Source: Candidatus Galloscillospira stercoripullorum | Lineage (GTDB): Bacteria > Bacillota > Clostridia > Oscillospirales > Oscillospiraceae | DNA length: 62,611 nucleotides | Direction of reading: 5' to 3' | Assembly (NCBI GenBank): GCA_018715695.1 | Contig: DVLB01000089.1 | Span: 1 to 62,611, forward strand | In this document: one piece after another, positions 58,816 to 62,611 of the stretch | Layout: each line of letters starts with the position of its first letter | How positions within the stretch are numbered: position 1 is the stretch's first letter | Made by a program: the position numbers and the translations under genes | Notes under the pieces: model-generated | Told to the model about the DNA's origin: nothing | The model's database searches: none | The model's input: the letters and a program-made list of their open reading frames with translations, nothing else

Positions 58816-60364
58816 TATCCCTCCCAGGATTATTTTGAATGGTTTTCCTGAGCAAATTTAAAGCTGTACGGGAAATTTCGCCTCGCCGCAAAGCCTTGCA
58901 GAGCCATTTTTGCGTTTGGGGATATTTCGAGAATTTACTGACAAAACTTCCAACTGCATGCGTTACAGGAATCATCGGGCCAGAGCAAGAACTCAATTTT
59001 TTGACAAGCACAGCATCCAGCAACATAACATCCATGTTGACGGTTTCCTGCTCAAAACGAATGGAGCGAATGTAGTCGCAGCCTTGATAAAAATGTATCT
59101 CTGTGCCAAATGATAGTTCGTCGATTGTTAAATGCTCCTCGCCAGAAAGCTTGTAGATATATTCGGTCTTACCGTTTCTTTGAAGCACAGCCTTCCCATC
59201 ATACGGGCAAGAAACTGATATGCACTTTAATTTAGGAAGTTTTACATAGCTCTCTTCATTTAGCGTGTTGCCAGAATGATCAGATATGATTATTGCTGGT
59301 AACGGTGCCTTTTTGCGCAGGGGTTGCTTTACCAAATAGGAGAATCCCAATGCTCCAGATTTTCCAAGTGAGATTAACTGTTCTCTTTCCCTGGTATAGA
59401 GCTTGTATAATTTCCCGTCTTGAGTACCCAGCACATTCGCAGTTGCGGGGTATGATTTCAGTTCGGCATCATCACCGCATAAATAGAAGTAAAATTCCGC
59501 TGAGTTGTGGTATATAAAATACGGATTCTGGATGTATGCTGGCCATATAGGATAGAATTTGGTTGGTTTTTCAGTTAAGAAAATAGCATATTTAAGGAAA
59601 AACTTTGCGGAGCGTTCTGAAAACCTTTTAATGCAAATTTTATATAAATACCAACTATTGAAAGAGTTTGCGCGCGTTTTGGCTATTTCTATTGCTTCGA
59701 TATCTGCAGGGAAAGTATATATTGGATGTCGTTGCAATAAATAATAGAAATTTCCGGCATACGCCTTTCCGCCAGATTGTAGAATTTGGCCAGTTTGTCC
59801 GTCAAAGAAGGAGCCAGCCTGGTTGATTCCCGGTATATTGTTGGACCAAAATCTTCTTAATTCGGGATTAGCATTTATATATTCAACACAGTAAATCTGG
59901 CTTGGAATAGAGCCAACACTCAAGTAGGTGGTTCCAATCCGCTCAATTCGCTCAAACGAGTACTCATAAACTTGGTGTGAATCTCCGGCTATCTTAATTT
60001 TGTCGCAGTGTGCCTTGTTGTCTGGAGGGTAGAAGAACCCTAATTGTAGAGAAAACATCGATCCTGTTACAACAAGACGCAAAGGCATTATATGGCTGTT
60101 AAGTGCTCGTAGCGATCGACCGTAGTTTGGATCAAAAGAGGCTTGGCGTTCGTCGCATTCTTTATTGGGAGAGGCCGGATCATGACGGAAGTGTTGAACA
60201 TTCATACCAGGGGCGGTAAGTAAAACATTTTGTGCGCATAATTCACACACAAAATGGCCGCTTCGTGCTGATGCACCATAGGGATACATCTTGCAAGCCT
60301 CTTCTACCGTGATACGACGATATCCAATTTTAGAATCCCACACGCATACATGAGTTAATGGCAT
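58805..60364 (-). CDS. Protein with N-terminal CoiA-like zinc-finger (519 aa)
   Basis: HFVCELCAQNVLLTAPGMNVQHFRHDPASPNKECDER matches the C-x2-C...HF-x-H...C pattern of CoiA N-terminal domains. Confidence 0.8.
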   Translation of the reverse strand: MPLTHVCVWDSKIGYRRITVEEACKMYPYGASARSGHFVCELCAQNVLLTAPGMNVQHFRHDPASPNKECDERQASFDPNYGRSLRALNSHIMPLRLVVTGSMFSLQLGFFYPPDNKAHCDKIKIAGDSHQVYEYSFERIERIGTTYLSVGSIPSQIYCVEYINANPELRRFWSNNIPGINQAGSFFDGQTGQILQSGGKAYAGNFYYLLQRHPIYTFPADIEAIEIAKTRANSFNSWYLYKICIKRFSERSAKFFLKYAIFLTEKPTKFYPIWPAYIQNPYFIYHNSAEFYFYLCGDDAELKSYPATANVLGTQDGKLYKLYTREREQLISLGKSGALGFSYLVKQPLRKKAPLPAIIISDHSGNTLNEESYVKLPKLKCISVSCPYDGKAVLQRNGKTEYIYKLSGEEHLTIDELSFGTEIHFYQGCDYIRSIRFEQETVNMDVMLLDAVLVKKLSSCSGPMIPVTHAVGSFVSKFSKYPQTQKWLCKALRRGEISRTALNLLRKTIQNNPGRDNDD

Positions 60365-60385
60365 CCCTCGTCACCCTCGTTCTTG

Positions 60386-60619
60386 TTACAACGACTCGGA
60401 ATTGTAAGCCGATGTGTCATCTCTGATAAAATCCATCATTTCTCCTGCATTACAATTCATAACATCTGCAATTTTAAGGAGAACCGATAGATTTACTTCT
60501 TGATTTTTGCGAAGTTTAGTGAAAGTAGCAGAAGAAAGTCCTGCACGCTTGCGAAGCTCAGCTTTGCTCATCTCTCGTTCAGCGCAAAGGACCCATAATT
60601 TTTTGTAAGTTACTTTCAT
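60386..60619 (-). CDS. XRE-family HTH regulator
   Basis: LWVLCAEREMSKAELRKRAGLSSATFTKLRKNQEVNLSVLLKIADVMNCNAGEMMDFI. Confidence 0.9.
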   Translation of the reverse strand: MKVTYKKLWVLCAEREMSKAELRKRAGLSSATFTKLRKNQEVNLSVLLKIADVMNCNAGEMMDFIRDDTSAYNSESL

Positions 60620-60835
60620 GGTTTCACCCCGAATAAGAAGGATTTATAAAATTATACTACTACGAACCACATCTGTTTTCAACACATTTCGCTTTTTTAC
60701 GAGTTGTTTCGATTGTATAAATTAAAGTTATCGCGAATCTAAACGCTTTTTGCTTTACGAGTGATTTTTAAAATATTTTGTTGGCTATTCCCCTCGTCCT
60801 GTGATATTGTGTGTTGCTACCAGGAGGTGCAACGC

Positions 60836-61159
60836 ATGAAAACACGACTTAAGACCCTGTATGACTGCTTCTATACCCCGCCTGAGTTTTCGGAGCAGAA
60901 GCAGGAAGTGAAAGAATGCCACCAGGCACTCATTCAAGTGCTGGAGAAGCCGGAACGGCGGCTGGTACTACGAATCATGGATGCCCAGAGTCTGATGGCA
61001 GAGGAACGCTCCATCGACAGCTTTATCTCTGGATTTGAGCTGGCGTGGCAACTCTCCATGGAACTGAATCAATTTGAAAAAGAGCGCTCAGTCTCTCGCT
61101 GTACATCATCGAGGAGATCGGGTGCTCTTTCCATGTCTGGAGAGGAGGAAGAACCATGA
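60836..61159 (+). CDS. Small mobile-element-associated hypothetical protein (DUF6809-like)
   Basis: MKTRLKTLYDCFYTPPEFSEQKQEV...ISGFELAWQLSMEL; ATG 60836 after AGGAGG. Family name is from memory. Confidence 0.55.
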   Translation: MKTRLKTLYDCFYTPPEFSEQKQEVKECHQALIQVLEKPERRLVLRIMDAQSLMAEERSIDSFISGFELAWQLSMELNQFEKERSVSRCTSSRRSGALSMSGEEEEP

Positions 61160-61613
61160 AGAAACGAATCATCACTGCCGCAGTCGCCGCCTGTCTGGCC
61201 CTGTGTGCCGCTGTGTGGCCGCAGGACGAGCCAGGGAAACACCCGCGCTGCCCACGCCAGCCGCTGTAATCGCCACACAGCCCGAAGTTCCGGAGATACC
61301 AGAAATAGAAGAAGTCAAATCATCAGAGGAAGAAAAGTCGGAAGCAACACTGCCGGAACTGGTCGAGGAAGCCGATATTGCCCCGGAGCCATCGCCTGCT
61401 CAAACGCCCTCAGCGAGTGAAGTACCGGTTCTACCTGAACAGGATGTCACAGCCCCACAAGAACCAGAACCTGCCCCGGCTTCACCTAACAGTGCTCCGG
61501 ACAACATGGTCTATGTGCCGGGCTTTGGATGGATAGAAAGCCAGGGACCCAACCATGCGGAATACGCCGAGGATATGCACGAGAACGGTAATAAAATCGG
61601 GATCATGGGATAA
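61156..61613 (+). pseudogene. Secreted/anchored Pro-Glu-rich protein (DUF6550-like) split by a frameshift
   Basis: Signal-peptide start MKKRIITAAVAACLALCAAVWPQDEPGK at 61156; the body ETPALPTPAAVIATQ...YVPGFGWIESQGPNHAEYAEDMHENGNKIGIMG is in the -1 frame. Confidence 0.6.
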
Positions 61614-61658
61614 ATGAAAAGCAGTGCGGTATCAGGACAAAGCCTGGTGCCGCACTGC

Positions 61659-62611
61659 TTATTCTGTTTCCTGCTCCAATGCGTCGCGGATTATCTCATG
61701 GACATGGATCAGCGAAATAACTTCACAGAGAAACCGCACCGCCAGTTCCTTTTCGTCCAGCCAGGTGGTCTGCGGCGGCACATAGTAACCAGAATCAGTC
61801 TCTGCTTCTGCTCTGGCCTTGTGAATGGCTTTCTGGATGGAGAGCCACTGACCGTAAGCACCATCGTTCAACTGTTTTCTCAGTTTCCGGATGGCGCTCT
61901 TATACGCTTTCTCTGCACCACTGGGTCCGTTGTAGTTGAGCCGGATGGCCAGTTCCTGAAAGGTCATGCCCTGTTCGTTGGGCTGGCCGATCCCCAGATA
62001 ACAGCGCACCAAATTCAGCTCTCTGGGGCTCAGCACCTCCTCCATACGCTGGAGGATCAGCGTCCGGCGCATGAAGCGGTCGTAGGCTCTGGCGGGGTCA
62101 CCACCACAACCAAGGTCAAAGACTCGATCGCCCAAAGACTCGATCTGAAACACAGTGTGGTATTCTTCCAGCAGACGCTTGGCTACTTTAGCGGAGACTT
62201 CCAACTTCTCTTGAATGACGGTCAGAATATCTGCTTCAGCGTCCTGCTCGTGTGTGGCATAGAGAAATGCCACCTGGCGCAGCTGGTGGTAACGGTCCAG
62301 CGGAAGGGACAGAGAAAAAGAACTCTGGGCGGCGCAGTCCCGCATGGCCGTCTCAATGGCGGGGGTCGCGTAGGTCAGCAGCTTTGTTCCATAGGAGGGA
62401 TCAAACCGCCGTGCTGCGTCCAGCAGTGCCAGCGCCCCCTCCTGCTTGAGGTCGTCCACCAGAAAGTCCTGAGAAAACTGCTCGCAGTAGCTTGCGGCCA
62501 GCATGGTCAGGTATCCCTTGTTCTGGGAGAGCAGGAGCGGGGCGGCCTGAGGATCGCCGCCCTGTATCCGCAGGGCAAGCTCCTCGTTGCTGGAGCAGAG
62601 ATCGTCACAGC
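61659..62611 (-). CDS. Sigma-70-like factor of integrative element, truncated by the window edge
   Basis: DDLKQEGALALLDAARRFDPSYGTKLLTYATPAIETAMRD (sigma region 2-like); open reading continues past 62504 to the edge (...CDDLCSSNEELALRIQGGDPQAAPLLLSQNKGYLT). Confidence 0.75.
   Translation of the reverse strand, partial: CDDLCSSNEELALRIQGGDPQAAPLLLSQNKGYLTMLAASYCEQFSQDFLVDDLKQEGALALLDAARRFDPSYGTKLLTYATPAIETAMRDCAAQSSFSLSLPLDRYHQLRQVAFLYATHEQDAEADILTVIQEKLEVSAKVAKRLLEEYHTVFQIESLGDRVFDLGCGGDPARAYDRFMRRTLILQRMEEVLSPRELNLVRCYLGIGQPNEQGMTFQELAIRLNYNGPSGAEKAYKSAIRKLRKQLNDGAYGQWLSIQKAIHKARAEAETDSGYYVPPQTTWLDEKELAVRFLCEVISLIHVHEIIRDALEQETE

Noticed and set aside
61225-61250. GGGAAAC as a programmed -1 frameshift site
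   Set aside because: The heptamer is not in the required zero-frame phase (codons are GGG AAA, not GGA AAC); a one-base G loss explains the split more simply.

Overview
The window is a GC-rich Firmicutes/Oscillospiraceae-like chromosome segment (lineage judged from gene content only) running into an AT-richer accessory region at the right. From left to right it carries: a copper module (CsoR-like repressor, CopA ATPase with a C-terminal CopZ-like domain); housekeeping genes (MATE, MalQ, Cdd, Na/Pi symporter, DegV, YlbJ, Sfp, ROK kinase); a ~16-kb locus with two tandem branched-chain-amino-acid-type ABC transporters flanked by a FabH-like enzyme, MaoC hydratase, two alpha/beta hydrolases, a CoA-transferase and a TetR regulator; a dense array of inverted repeats (about 36699-36936) between divergent deoR-type and phosphohexomutase genes; a tandem PII + DUF1538 pair; a VanG-like D-Ala-D-Ser type cluster (vanR-vanS-ligase-vanXY-acyltransferase-racemase); and a probable integrated element that starts at a truncated tRNA-Leu 3' half (about 50293) and runs off the right edge. 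That element carries a compact leftward operon (XRE regulator, CoiA-like zinc-finger protein, coiled-coil protein, unknown protein, 1755-aa DEAH helicase with zinc ribbons and a DUF1998-like tail), which is a strong candidate for an uncharacterised anti-phage system. Product names come from motif recognition without database searches. Many long ORFs in the supplied track are antisense shadows of GC-rich genes and were rejected.
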